Source: an uncultured Ruminococcus sp. (GTDB lineage Bacteria > Bacillota > Clostridia > Oscillospirales > Ruminococcaceae). From it: 46,890 bases of DNA. Numbering within the stretch: the first letter of the stretch is position 1; every line of letters begins with the position of its first letter. A program made the position numbers and the translations under genes. Positions 1 through 6,818 of the stretch are shown here, piece by piece. The notes under the pieces are model-generated. The model made no database searches, was not told the DNA's origin, and saw nothing but the letters and a program-made list of their open reading frames with translations. Location of the stretch: the NCBI GenBank assembly GCA_934463425.1, contig CAKSJP010000017.1:1-46890 (forward strand). The letters run 5' to 3'.

Positions 1-1
1 G

Positions 2-1027
2 ACCAAGGATCTGGTAGACGCTACCATGGGTCCGGTACAGCAGGCGCTGTCTGACAGCGGTCTGTCTCCGTCGGAACTGAACAAGGTTCTGATGGTCGGC
101 GGTTCCTCCAGAATCCCGGCGGTTCAGGAAGCCGTTCGTTCGAAGCTGGGCAAGGAGCCGTTCAAGGGTATCAATCCGGACGAGTGCGTCGCACTGGGCG
201 CTGCATATCAGGGCGGTGTCCTCGGCGGCGACGTCAAGGACGGTCTGCTGCTGCTGGATGTTACACCGCTGTCCCTGGGTCTGGAAACCATGGGCGGTGT
301 TTGCACCAAGATCATTGAGAGAAACACCACCATCCCGACCAAGAAGAGCCAGATCTTCTCTACCGCAGCTGACAACCAGTCCGCAGTAGACATCAACGTC
401 CTCCAGGGTGAGCGTGAGTTCGCAAAGGACAACAAGCAGCTGGGTACCTTCCGTCTGGACGGCATTGCACCGGCTCCGAGAGGCGTACCGCAGATCGAAG
501 TTACCTTCGACATCGACCAGAACGGTATCGTGCATGTTACCGCAAAGGATCTGGGCACCGGCAAGGAGCAGGATATCAAGATCACCGCTTCTACCAACAT
601 GTCCAAGGACGATATCGACAAGGCTGTCAAGGAAGCAGAACAGTATGCCGAAGAGGATAAGAAGCGCCGGGAAGAGGTAGACACCAAGAACAATGCAGAG
701 AGCCTGTGCTTCCAGTGCGAAAACGCGCTGAAGGAATTTGGCGACAAGGTTCCGGCAGACGAAAAGTCCGCGATTGAGACCAAGATCGCTGACCTGAGAA
801 GCGCAGTCAGCAGCAACGATGCCGCAGCCATCAAGACAAAGTCCGATGATCTGCAGCAGGCATTCTATGCACTGTCCTCCAAGATGTATCAGCAGAACGG
901 CGGTCAGCCGGGCGCAGACCCGAACATGGGCGGCGCAGGCTTCGGCGGCGCAGATCCGAACGGCGGCAGCCAGGGCGGCGGCGCAAATGACGACGGCGTG
1001 GTAGACGCAGACTTCAAGGAAGTTTAA
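2..1027 (+). CDS. dnaK: DnaK (Hsp70) chaperone, C-terminal part
   Basis: Cytoplasmic ATP-dependent chaperone that binds exposed hydrophobic peptides and works with DnaJ and GrpE. The frame is already open at base 2, so the gene begins before the window and about 341 C-terminal residues are present. Visible are the end of the ATPase domain ([12 protein letters not shown], then [11 protein letters not shown]), the conserved linker and start of the substrate-binding domain ([18 protein letters not shown]), a charged helical lid, a Gly-rich tail and the usual acidic end (VVDADFKEV). The ATG at base 26 lies inside the domain and is not a real start. dnaJ follows after 246 bp on the same strand. 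Any CIRCE or HrcA control would lie upstream of the window. Identification is secure; only the 5' end is missing. Confidence 0.97.
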   Translation, partial: TKDLVDATMGPVQQALSDSGLSPSELNKVLMVGGSSRIPAVQEAVRSKLGKEPFKGINPDECVALGAAYQGGVLGGDVKDGLLLLDVTPLSLGLETMGGVCTKIIERNTTIPTKKSQIFSTAADNQSAVDINVLQGEREFAKDNKQLGTFRLDGIAPAPRGVPQIEVTFDIDQNGIVHVTAKDLGTGKEQDIKITASTNMSKDDIDKAVKEAEQYAEEDKKRREEVDTKNNAESLCFQCENALKEFGDKVPADEKSAIETKIADLRSAVSSNDAAAIKTKSDDLQQAFYALSSKMYQQNGGQPGADPNMGGAGFGGADPNGGSQGGGANDDGVVDADFKEV

Positions 1028-1037
1028 GGAAGGACTC

Positions 1038-1063
1038 GTCTTTCTAAGCGAAAGACAGGTTTT
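1038..1063 (+). terminator. weak hairpin after dnaK
   Basis: GTCTTTC (1038-1044) pairs with GAAAGAC (1050-1056), followed by a short T run at 1060-1063. The stem is only 7 bp, so it may attenuate rather than stop transcription into dnaJ. The rest of the 246-bp gap holds a 14-bp palindrome around 1074-1087 and a hairpin GGAACAG/CTGTTCC (1229-1253) just before the dnaJ ribosome binding site. No further gene was seen there. Confidence 0.3.
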
Positions 1064-1273
1064 AAAAAATCATGCGGCAGCTGCCGCAGGTATAGTAAGG
1101 CGGTGACGGGGCAGGTTTCGGCTTGTCCCGGCATCGTTGTATATGGGATAAGGCAGCGCCGCACAAAGTCCGCCCATCGGCTTTGCGCGTAATCTGCCGA
1201 AAGAATGTTCCCATGATCCATACAGACAGGAACAGCTGCGATGCATCTGTTCCAGGGAAAGGAGCCAGCAGAC

Positions 1274-2446
1274 ATGGCAGAAAAACGGGATTATTACGAA
1301 GTACTGGGGCTGCAAAAGGGTGCTTCTGAAAGCGATATCAAAAAGGCATTCAAGACCATGGCACGAAAGTATCACCCCGATCTGCACCCGGATGACAAAG
1401 AAGCCGCAGAGAAATTTAAAGAGATCAATGAGGCCTATGAGGTGCTGTCGGACGCAGATAAGCGGGCGAGATATGACCAGTTCGGTCATGCCGGCGTAGA
1501 TCCCAACTATGGCGGCGGTGCCGGCGCAGGCGGTTTCGGCGGAGGCTTTGGCGGTTTCGGTGATGTGGGCGATATCTTCGACAGCATCTTCGGCGGCGGT
1601 TTCGGCGGCTTTGGCGGAAGCTCCAGAAGTGCGGCATCCAGCGCCAATGCCCCCAGACGGGGCGGCGATGTCAACCAGAATGTCACCATCGACTTTATGG
1701 AAGCCTGCAAGGGCGTGAAGAAAAAGATGCGCATCACCCATATGGTGAAGTGCGATCAGTGCGGCGGCACCGGCGCAGATGCCAACACCACCAGCACCAC
1801 TTGTACCGAGTGCCACGGACGCGGTTCGGTACAGGTGAACCAGCGGACACCCTTCGGCGTGATGTCCACCACAAGAGTTTGCTCCCGCTGCGGCGGTAAG
1901 GGCAAGATCGTCACCAATCCGTGCAGCAAGTGCCGGGGCAGCGGACGCTGTCGCACCACCAATGACATTGAGCTGAAAGTGCCGGCAGGCATCGACAATG
2001 GTCAGGTGCTCCGCGTCAGCGGTCAGGGTGATGCCGGACTGAACGGCGGCCCGAACGGTGATTTGAATGTCTCTGTCAATGTACGTCCCCACGATCTGTT
2101 CACCCGAAATGGCGTGGATATCTACTGTGAGATCCCTATCACCTATGCACAGGCTGTGCTGGGCGATAAGGTGACTGTCCCCACCATCAAGGGCAAGGTG
2201 GAGTATGACATCCCGGAGGGCACACAGAGCGGCACAAAGTTCCGGCTGCGGGGCGAGGGCGTCAAGTATCTGGGCAGAGAGTCCTATGGTGACCAGTATG
2301 TCACCGTTGTGGTAGAAGTACCGCGAAAGCTGACCCGTCAGCAGAAGGAACTGCTCCAGAAGTTTGATGACAGTCTGGAAGAGAAAAACCAGGCAAAGCG
2401 CCAGAGCTTCTTTGAAAAGCTGAAACGGCGGTTTGAACAGCAGTAA
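1274..2446 (+). CDS. dnaJ: DnaJ (Hsp40) co-chaperone
   Basis: Stimulates the DnaK ATPase and delivers unfolded clients in the cytoplasm. The 390-residue protein has every type I DnaJ part: J domain with HPD at residues 34-36, Gly/Phe-rich region about 75-128, four CxxCxGxG zinc repeats (Cys 160/163, 177/180, 203/206, 217/220) and the C-terminal client-binding and dimer domain. The start was placed at ATG 1274 because the conserved [13 protein letters not shown] begins there with AAAGGAG upstream; the in-frame ATG at 1241 would add 11 unconserved residues. It follows dnaK on the same strand, the usual Gram-positive order, and a strong terminator follows it. Identification is very secure. Confidence 0.97.
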   Translation: MAEKRDYYEVLGLQKGASESDIKKAFKTMARKYHPDLHPDDKEAAEKFKEINEAYEVLSDADKRARYDQFGHAGVDPNYGGGAGAGGFGGGFGGFGDVGDIFDSIFGGGFGGFGGSSRSAASSANAPRRGGDVNQNVTIDFMEACKGVKKKMRITHMVKCDQCGGTGADANTTSTTCTECHGRGSVQVNQRTPFGVMSTTRVCSRCGGKGKIVTNPCSKCRGSGRCRTTNDIELKVPAGIDNGQVLRVSGQGDAGLNGGPNGDLNVSVNVRPHDLFTRNGVDIYCEIPITYAQAVLGDKVTVPTIKGKVEYDIPEGTQSGTKFRLRGEGVKYLGRESYGDQYVTVVVEVPRKLTRQQKELLQKFDDSLEEKNQAKRQSFFEKLKRRFEQQ

Positions 2447-2462
2447 TCGAATCCATAGAAAG

Positions 2463-2500
2463 ATCTCACCGGAGCGAATGTGCTTGGGTGAGATTTTTTT
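2463..2500 (+). terminator. Rho-independent terminator after dnaJ
   Basis: ATCTCACC (2463-2470) pairs with GGTGAGAT (2487-2494) and runs into seven T at 2494-2500. It closes the dnaK-dnaJ unit. Confidence 0.85.
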
Positions 2501-2552
2501 CCGGAAGAAAAGTTATTTTGTAAAAAAAATGTGTACAAAAATAGAAAGATGC

Positions 2553-2581
2553 TTGACAACGTACTGCTGATATGGTATAAT
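2553..2581 (+). promoter_or_regulatory. consensus sigma-A promoter for the dockerin protein
   Basis: TTGACA (2553-2558), a 17-bp spacer and TATAAT (2576-2581): a perfect match to the housekeeping consensus. It predicts a leader of about 105 nt before the gene at 2693. The leader holds AT-rich arms around AAAATATTTT near 2593-2620. Confidence 0.85.
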
Positions 2582-2692
2582 CAAAATAGATAAAATATTT
2601 TGCGAAAACGGAATATTTTGTCCAAGAAGGGATAGGCGGCATTGTAAAAATGCACTGCTGCCGCTATTTATATTTACAAGGGAGGATTTTTT

Positions 2693-3379
2693 ATGAAAAA
2701 CAGAAAGATGGTATCAATTTTGCTCGCAGGTACAATGGCGCTTACTGCAATGCCTGTGGCTGTACTGGGCGCAAGCGCTGCGGAGGGAACTGATGCGAAG
2801 GGCGACGTGGATATGGACGGCTATGTGACTGCCCATGATGCCGCTGTGATCTCCTACGGACTCAGCAATGGCAGCACACTGCCGGAAAATGCGGATGTGA
2901 ACGGCGACGGCGTCGTAGATGCCGCAGATGCACAGTGGATCCATGAGAACCAGACTATTGCCTTCGGCGGAAATGCAGCCAGATTCACAGAGACGGGCAG
3001 TGTGACTGCAGTAGACGCTGCTGCACAGCTGTATGTCAGCGCAATGGAAGGTGCCGGCGGACTGACGATCACTGACGGCAGTTCCTGGTCGGACAACGAG
3101 GCGTATTCCCACCTGAGAGACAGCATTGCGGAGACGAAAACCATCAGCCGCCTGGATTACAATCTGCTGGATGTGAACGGCGACGGTGTGGTAGACAGCC
3201 ACGATGCAGTAGATACGCTGTATCTTGATGCGGCACTGGGTGCAGGATGCTTTACCATGGATGAGTATTACACGGCAACTGAGGAGTACAATCTGAGCGC
3301 AGCAAAAAGTGTTGCACTGATCCGCAGTAAGGGAGATGCCTCCTGGTCGAAGGAGCCGGACTATAATATGTATGACTAA
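2693..3379 (+). CDS. secreted protein made of dockerin-like repeats
   Basis: 228 residues, start set by GGGAGG about 8 nt upstream. Residues 1-30 are a signal peptide (MKNRK, hydrophobic core, then A-S-A-A). The rest holds no recognisable enzyme domain. It has three clear dockerin-type calcium loops at residues 38-49 (DVDMDGYVTAHD), 68-79 (DVNGDGVVDAAD) and 160-171 (DVNGDGVVDSHD), and a decayed fourth loop near 100-112 (TGSVTAVDAA). This reads as two dockerin-like modules in tandem. Type I dockerins bind scaffoldin cohesins outside the cell, so an adaptor, competitor or structural role in a cellulosome is possible, but that is inference. The gene has its own consensus promoter and terminator, so it is monocistronic. 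The dockerin assignment is sound; the function is unknown. Confidence 0.85.
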   Translation: MKNRKMVSILLAGTMALTAMPVAVLGASAAEGTDAKGDVDMDGYVTAHDAAVISYGLSNGSTLPENADVNGDGVVDAADAQWIHENQTIAFGGNAARFTETGSVTAVDAAAQLYVSAMEGAGGLTITDGSSWSDNEAYSHLRDSIAETKTISRLDYNLLDVNGDGVVDSHDAVDTLYLDAALGAGCFTMDEYYTATEEYNLSAAKSVALIRSKGDASWSKEPDYNMYD

Positions 3380-3423
3380 GTGATTCTCCAGAGCGCACCT
3401 GTGTGCCCTGTGACGAATTTCAC

Positions 3424-3458
3424 AAAAGCCCTGTCGATTGCTGTCGGCAGGGCTTTTT
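3424..3458 (+). terminator. bidirectional terminator
   Basis: AAAAGCCCTG (3424-3433) pairs with CAGGGCTTTT (3448-3457). T runs flank both sides, so it can end the dockerin gene on the plus strand and the convergent lipoprotein gene on the minus strand. Confidence 0.85.
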
Positions 3459-3485
3459 CTGATGATAGCTTGCAGAAGCGGCAGC

Positions 3486-3788
3486 TTAGCGGCTGCTGTC
3501 GTCTTTTCGGGAGTCGTCATCGTCTCCCAGAAGATCGCCTGCGGCGTCTCCGGCATCCTTGACGGCATCGCCTGCCGCATCTCCGGCATCCCGCACAGCA
3601 TCTCCGGCATCGGTCACAATGTCCCGGACATCCTCTTCCACGTCGGTCATAACGTCTCCGGCGGTCTTGCTGTCAGAACTGCTGACATTGTTTTCCGGAG
3701 TACTGTCTGTTTTGCTGCCGCAGCCGGTGAACATGCCGCCCACCAGCAGCAGTGCCAGGGGCAGGACAAGATAGCGATTGTTTTTCAT
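3486..3788 (-). CDS. small acidic repeat lipoprotein
   Basis: 100 residues from ATG 3788, chosen because GAGGTG lies just upstream and a lipoprotein signal follows at once; the frame stays open further upstream but codes nothing signal-like. Residues 1-22 are a signal peptide ending in a lipobox (FTGC), with lipidated Cys23. After a Ser/Thr-rich spacer, residues 47-87 form short repeats built on DAGDAA/DAV(R/K), predicted as an acidic amphipathic helix, and the tail is DDDDSRKDDSSR. The DNA carries matching GCATCTCCGGCATC repeats. It is probably anchored on the outer face of the membrane. The fold recalls helical stress-type repeats, but no family could be named and no function is claimed. 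Confidence 0.7.
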   Translation of the reverse strand: MKNNRYLVLPLALLLVGGMFTGCGSKTDSTPENNVSSSDSKTAGDVMTDVEEDVRDIVTDAGDAVRDAGDAAGDAVKDAGDAAGDLLGDDDDSRKDDSSR

Positions 3789-3812
3789 GAGATACACCTC
3801 GTTTTGATAAGT

Positions 3813-3836
3813 CATAGAAAGCAGATACTTTCTATG
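3813..3836. promoter_or_regulatory. perfect 9-bp inverted repeat upstream of the lipoprotein gene
   Basis: CATAGAAAG (3813-3821), a 6-bp spacer and CTTTCTATG (3828-3836). It sits 25-48 bp upstream of the minus-strand start at 3788, where an operator or leader hairpin would be. Nothing shows which protein, if any, binds it. Confidence 0.4.
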
Positions 3837-3844
3837 GCATAGTG

Positions 3845-4161
3845 TTTCCCACATTTTCCGAAATATGCATTTTCCACATTTCCACGGCAGAAAACCAGGC
3901 GGAATTGCGCGGATTTTTGGGAAATGCTCCGGCAGCTTTCCGCTATTTCCCCAACTTTTCCACAGGGTTTTCCACAAGATGTAGAAAACAGCCTGCGGTG
4001 CATCCCCCGAATCCTATGACACGGTGTAAAACCAGCTGTCGGATTCTGCTGCAGTGTGTAATGATTGTAACCATTTCAGAAAAATCACCGGAAAAACCAG
4101 AGATTTTGTTTTCCACAAGTTGTGGAAAGCGATGTGGAAAACCCGGGAGAAGTGTGGAATA
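3845..4161. other. DnaA-box-like cluster (TTTTCCACA repeats) in a gene-free stretch
   Basis: Between the lipoprotein gene and the small gene at 4170 lies about 380 bp without a credible gene. It holds exact TTTTCCACA at 3870-3878, 3956-3964, 3968-3976 and 4109-4117 on the plus strand and at 4133-4141 on the minus strand. Near copies lie at 3845-3853, 3878-3886, 4121-4129 (minus) and 4153-4161 (minus). At 4110-4128 two boxes face each other as a 19-bp palindrome, TTTCCACAA-G-TTGTGGAAA. The motif differs by one base from the classical DnaA box TTATCCACA. Such clusters occur at replication origins and at DnaA-binding or titration sites elsewhere. No dnaA, dnaN or rpmH gene is in the window, so an origin is not claimed. 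Confidence 0.6.
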
Positions 4162-4169
4162 CTCTGGCG

Positions 4170-4325
4170 TTAGTCCTTTTGAAAAATCAGGATTTTTTCT
4201 GCCATGCGCTTCGCCGCCGGCATCCATGAGATCAGACCATAGACGGGATACAGCTTTGCCATGCCGCGGAGGATGTTGTCATCCTTTACGCCGTTCAGCT
4301 CCGGTTTGATTTTTGAAGTTGTCAT
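4170..4325 (-). CDS. short unknown protein, possibly a truncated gene
   Basis: 51 residues, starting MTTSKIKPELNGVKDDNI and ending at TAA 4170. GGAGCACCCTC precedes the ATG as a plausible ribosome binding site, and a promoter with a palindromic operator lies directly upstream, so the 5' end looks like a genuine regulated gene. The sequence is slightly basic with a short hydrophobic middle (LYPVYGLISWMP). It stops immediately before the DnaA-box-like cluster. That would fit a longer gene cut short, but no downstream remainder was found in the cluster. The family was not recognised and no function is offered. Confidence 0.5.
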   Translation of the reverse strand: MTTSKIKPELNGVKDDNILRGMAKLYPVYGLISWMPAAKRMAEKILIFQKD

Positions 4326-4340
4326 GAGGGTGCTCCTTTT

Positions 4341-4393
4341 TAGTTAGTGTAAACTTACTACAGTAGTATAGCACATTTTGGAGAAAAATGCAA
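4341..4393 (-). promoter_or_regulatory. promoter with palindromic operator for the 51-codon gene
   Basis: Reading the minus strand: -35 TTGCAT (4388-4393), 17-bp spacer, -10 TATACT (4365-4370). Over the predicted transcription start lies TAGTTAGTGTAAACTTACTA (4341-4360), in which 8 of 10 base pairs are symmetric. A palindrome of this size and position is typical of a repressor site, for example of the TetR family. No such regulator is in the window. Confidence 0.6.
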
Positions 4394-4479
4394 GACGGCG
4401 GTTTTGTCTCTGTCACATTTTACGCCGCTGCGCGTTATCTTTTACAGGACGTCCCAAAAGCAAACAGGAGGTGAAACAG

Positions 4480-5028
4480 ATGCAGCCTGCAAAAGAAAAA
4501 CTGCACATCCTATACCAGCTCTACGAAAGACCCATGTACCACATTGCCTATGCCATCCTGCACCATACCCAGCAGACAGAGGATGCCGTTTCTGAGGCAT
4601 TTTGCAAGGTGATCGTCAATCTGGACAAGATTGGCGACCCGGAAAGCCCGCAGACCAAGCAGTATATGATACAGATCATTCGCAACACATCCATCAGCCA
4701 ATATCGAAAAAATGCCAGAGAAGCCGACCGGCGCACGCCGTGGGATGACAAGTTTCTACAGATCCCGGAAGAGGCATTGCCCAGTCCCATGGAACAGCAG
4801 GAGGAACAGGCGATGCAGCAGGCAGCACTGACGGAAATGCTGCATATCCTCAGTGAGACCGACCAGAAGATCGTACTGCTGCGCTGTCAGGAGCACCTGT
4901 CGTTCCGGGAGATCGCGGTGCGGTGCGGCATTCGGGAAGCGGCGGCACGAAAACGCTTTGAACGTGCCAGAAAAGCTATGATGAAACAGAAAGGAGTGAC
5001 TTCCTATGAACAGCTATTTTCCCTATAA
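4480..5028 (+). CDS. ECF-type RNA polymerase sigma factor
   Basis: 182 residues from ATG 4480, which has an excellent site AGGAGGTGA just upstream; an in-frame ATG at 4378 lacks one. Region 2 spans about residues 11-55 (LYERPMYHIAYAILHH, then DAVSEAFCKVI), binding core polymerase and the -10 element. Region 4 spans about 125-170 (LSETDQKIVLLRCQEHLSFREIA, a helix-turn-helix) for the -35 element. The size and the lack of regions 1 and 3 fit extracytoplasmic-function sigma factors. The next gene overlaps it by 23 bp and encodes a membrane protein, the usual arrangement for a sigma factor and its anti-sigma partner. Its regulon and inducing signal cannot be read from the sequence. Confidence 0.88.
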   Translation: MQPAKEKLHILYQLYERPMYHIAYAILHHTQQTEDAVSEAFCKVIVNLDKIGDPESPQTKQYMIQIIRNTSISQYRKNAREADRRTPWDDKFLQIPEEALPSPMEQQEEQAMQQAALTEMLHILSETDQKIVLLRCQEHLSFREIAVRCGIREAAARKRFERARKAMMKQKGVTSYEQLFSL

Positions 5029-6253
5029 CGAGACGGAGTGGGCGGAGATCGTGGAGCAGGCGTTCTCTCCCGATGCATACGAGCCGGAATTTTCTAAGGC
5101 ATATCAGCGGAGAAAGCGCAGAATGGAGCGGAAACTGCTGAGAAAACCCATGTCTGTCCAAAAGCGCATCTGGTGTGTGGCGGCTGCCGTCACCGCAGCG
5201 GTGCTGTGTGTTTTTTTCGGAACTTCTGTCGCGACCTCTTCCTCTCTGGAACAGGGCGTTTCGGACTTTTTCCACGGAAAGCCGACAGAGGATCATAAAA
5301 TACAAAGCATTACTGTCGAGCCGACAGAAGTAGAAACCTCTGCAAATATACCGGACACATTTACAATCACCCATGAGACAGCGTTCACTTATTTTGACGG
5401 CACATATTTGAAAATGACACTCTGCCTGTCCGACCTGCCGGAAGCCCTGCAAAACAGTACATCTGTCAGCGCTCCCATTACTGCGGCCCTGGACGGAATC
5501 CCTTTGACATTCCCGGAGATATCCGGTTCGCAGGAGGTCAGCCGGAAAAGCGGCTATCTGGCGAGTTTGTCTGAGCAGGCAGCCGGACAATCTGTGCCGG
5601 AAGAGATGAACCTGGCGGTTTTCAGGCTGTGCAATGATGGCAAATACCGTACTGACCTTTTGGCAGAATGTTCGGAACAGACCGGAGATACTTCAATACT
5701 CCGCATTTTCTTTTCCTATTTTCAGGGACAGGATGAGCGTACTCTGAAAGCGTACGCCTATCACGATGACGGCAGCATTAACTATGAGGCGGTCTCGCTT
5801 GGCACAGTAGCTGCAAACAGAAGCTATCAAACCGATATTGTCAGGGAAACTGATGCCGTTCAGCAATATGAGGTCAACGAAACCCAGAATGGCTATACCT
5901 TAAAGCGTGTCCGGATCTCGCCGGTCTGCACCAGTGTCGAAATCGACGGGGAATTTACAGCGAACGATATGTTTTCCGTGATGGAGAGCGGCGCAGTGTA
6001 CTGTGATCTGATTGAAAATCCTGCACAAGAAGCGTGGGATTATCATTATACCCTCTGGCAGCCGCCCGGGACAACTGCGCAGAAACTGAAAATCTATCTG
6101 ATGCATTACAATATGCAGCCGTCAGACGAAAGCGGAAAAAATCCGGCATTTGTCATACCGATTCAGATGGTGCCGCAGCTGCCTGAGAAAAGCCCGGAAC
6201 AGTGCCCGGCAGAATACGAACACATCTATGATCCGCCGCTGACCGCCCAATAA
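5006..6253 (+). CDS. membrane-anchored partner (probable anti-sigma factor)
   Basis: 415 residues. The start at 5006 lies inside the sigma gene, with AAAGGAGTGA about 8 nt upstream, so the two are probably translationally coupled. Residues 1-52 are a charged cytoplasmic part (YQRRKRRMERKLLRK), 55-75 one membrane segment (IWCVAAAVTAAVLCVFFG), and the remaining 340 or so an extracellular domain rich in beta-type sequence. This layout matches DUF4179-like anti-sigma proteins of Clostridia, in which the N-terminal segment holds the sigma factor and the outside domain senses. The extracellular part was not recognised. The anti-sigma role is inferred from gene order and topology. A strong terminator follows. 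Confidence 0.75.
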   Translation: MNSYFPYNETEWAEIVEQAFSPDAYEPEFSKAYQRRKRRMERKLLRKPMSVQKRIWCVAAAVTAAVLCVFFGTSVATSSSLEQGVSDFFHGKPTEDHKIQSITVEPTEVETSANIPDTFTITHETAFTYFDGTYLKMTLCLSDLPEALQNSTSVSAPITAALDGIPLTFPEISGSQEVSRKSGYLASLSEQAAGQSVPEEMNLAVFRLCNDGKYRTDLLAECSEQTGDTSILRIFFSYFQGQDERTLKAYAYHDDGSINYEAVSLGTVAANRSYQTDIVRETDAVQQYEVNETQNGYTLKRVRISPVCTSVEIDGEFTANDMFSVMESGAVYCDLIENPAQEAWDYHYTLWQPPGTTAQKLKIYLMHYNMQPSDESGKNPAFVIPIQMVPQLPEKSPEQCPAEYEHIYDPPLTAQ

Positions 6254-6287
6254 GCCAATCTCTTTTTCCTCCGTTTCCATTATGACA

Positions 6288-6327
6288 AAACCAGCCGCAG
6301 GCGTTTCTTTGCCTGCGGCTGGTTTTT
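6288..6327 (+). terminator. Rho-independent terminator after the sigma operon
   Basis: A 15-bp perfect stem: 6288-6302 pairs with 6311-6325 (core CCAGCCGCAGGC / GCCTGCGGCTGG), with an 8-nt loop and five T at 6323-6327. Confidence 0.92.
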
Positions 6328-6331
6328 GGAC

Positions 6332-6360
6332 TTGACAAATTTCGATAGTTACTGTATCAT
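6332..6360 (+). promoter_or_regulatory. promoter of the type I toxin mRNA
   Basis: TTGACA (6332-6337), 17-bp spacer, TATCAT (6355-6360). The predicted start near 6367 gives a leader of about 75 nt before the toxin ATG. Confidence 0.8.
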
Positions 6361-6402
6361 AAAAATAGAGAGTTTATCGTAACGGTAGGCGGTTTATCCC
6401 TG

Positions 6403-6433
6403 CTCCCACTGTTCTATTTCAACAGTTGGGAGG
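6403..6433 (+). promoter_or_regulatory. leader hairpin hiding the toxin ribosome binding site
   Basis: CTCCCACTGTT (6403-6413) pairs with AACAGTTGGGAG (6421-6432), leaving one bulged T and a 7-nt loop. The second arm contains most of the Shine-Dalgarno sequence GGGAGG (6428-6433). Folding would block translation, a feature known from several type I toxin mRNAs. Confidence 0.7.
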
Positions 6434-6441
6434 TGATTGCT

Positions 6442-6582
6442 ATGATGAATCAATATGTTACCCTAGGTGACTTGCTGGAAATCGGCGGCATTCTGCTGAA
6501 TCTAGCTACTTTCATCGCATACATTTACTATAATCATAAAAATAGTAAGCATGAGGATCACCAGGAAAGCAAAAAAGATTAA
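6442..6582 (+). CDS. 46-residue membrane peptide, probable type I toxin
   Basis: The peptide has a short polar start (MMNQYVTLGD), one hydrophobic segment at about residues 11-30 (LLEIGGILLNLATFIAYIYY) and a charged tail (NHKNSKHEDHQESKKD). GGGAGG lies 8 nt upstream of ATG 6442. Size and layout match small holin-like or TxpA/Fst-class peptides that depolarise the membrane when an antisense RNA fails to silence them. Support comes from the flanking architecture: own promoter, masked ribosome binding site, and a convergent antisense RNA at 6571-6661 overlapping the 3' end. A decayed relative with a matching tail (YYNQKNSKKHHHKKKKK) lies at 37433-37501. Toxicity is inference; the family match is by eye only. 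Confidence 0.75.
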   Translation: MMNQYVTLGDLLEIGGILLNLATFIAYIYYNHKNSKHEDHQESKKD

Positions 6583-6661
6583 CCGCCCCTACTTCCAATG
6601 CGTGGCGGTTAATCTTTAACTAACACAGTGGGAGCAAACCGTCTGCTGGTAAGCTCTCTTC
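6571..6661 (-). ncRNA. antisense antitoxin RNA with shared terminator
   Basis: Predicted RNA of about 91 nt, transcribed leftward from about 6661 by a perfect promoter. It ends at a perfect 14-bp stem, AAAGATTAACCGCC (6574-6587) with GGCGGTTAATCTTT (6604-6617), followed on this strand by six U. The stem covers the toxin stop codon, so the RNA is complementary to the toxin mRNA 3' end. Its 5' half carries TGCTCCCACTG (complement of 6626-6636), identical to 6401-6411 of the toxin leader. It can therefore pair with the toxin Shine-Dalgarno region AACAGTTGGGAGG (6421-6433). The organisation resembles the Fst/par and TxpA/RatA type I systems. Confidence 0.75.
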
Positions 6662-6667
6662 TATTTT

Positions 6668-6696
6668 ATTATACTGCACCTTTTCCGGTTTGTCAA
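6668..6696 (-). promoter_or_regulatory. perfect promoter of the antitoxin RNA
   Basis: On the minus strand TTGACA (6691-6696), 17-bp spacer, TATAAT (6668-6673). It matches the consensus better than the toxin promoter (TATCAT), which would favour excess antitoxin RNA. Confidence 0.88.
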
Positions 6697-6757
6697 GCGG
6701 CAAACCGGCTTTTTCATGATTCCGAAACAAACTTTCCGGACGGGCTTTTCAAAACGC

Positions 6758-6786
6758 TTGCCAATTTCTTGAAAGTGTGGTATAAT
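6758..6786 (+). promoter_or_regulatory. promoter for the HD-domain gene
   Basis: TTGCCA (6758-6763), 17-bp spacer, TATAAT (6781-6786), 33 bp upstream of the GTG start at 6819. Confidence 0.8.
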
Positions 6787-6818
6787 AAACAACAGAGAAA
6801 GAAAGGCGGTGAAGTGCC

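Noticed and set aside
1028..1273. tRNA or small RNA gene between dnaK and dnaJ
   Set aside because: Only short hairpins are present; no cloverleaf or conserved T-loop sequence was found.
3845..4161. Chromosomal replication origin
   Set aside because: DnaA-box-like motifs are dense, but no dnaA/dnaN/rpmH neighbours, no clear AT-rich unwinding element and no divergent gene polarity are visible. Kept only as a DnaA-box-like cluster.
3842..4309. 155-codon plus-strand frame rich in FSTSCGK-like segments
   Set aside because: The segments are translations of the TTTTCCACA repeats; there is no ribosome binding site, and its 3' end overlaps the better-supported minus-strand gene at 4170-4325.
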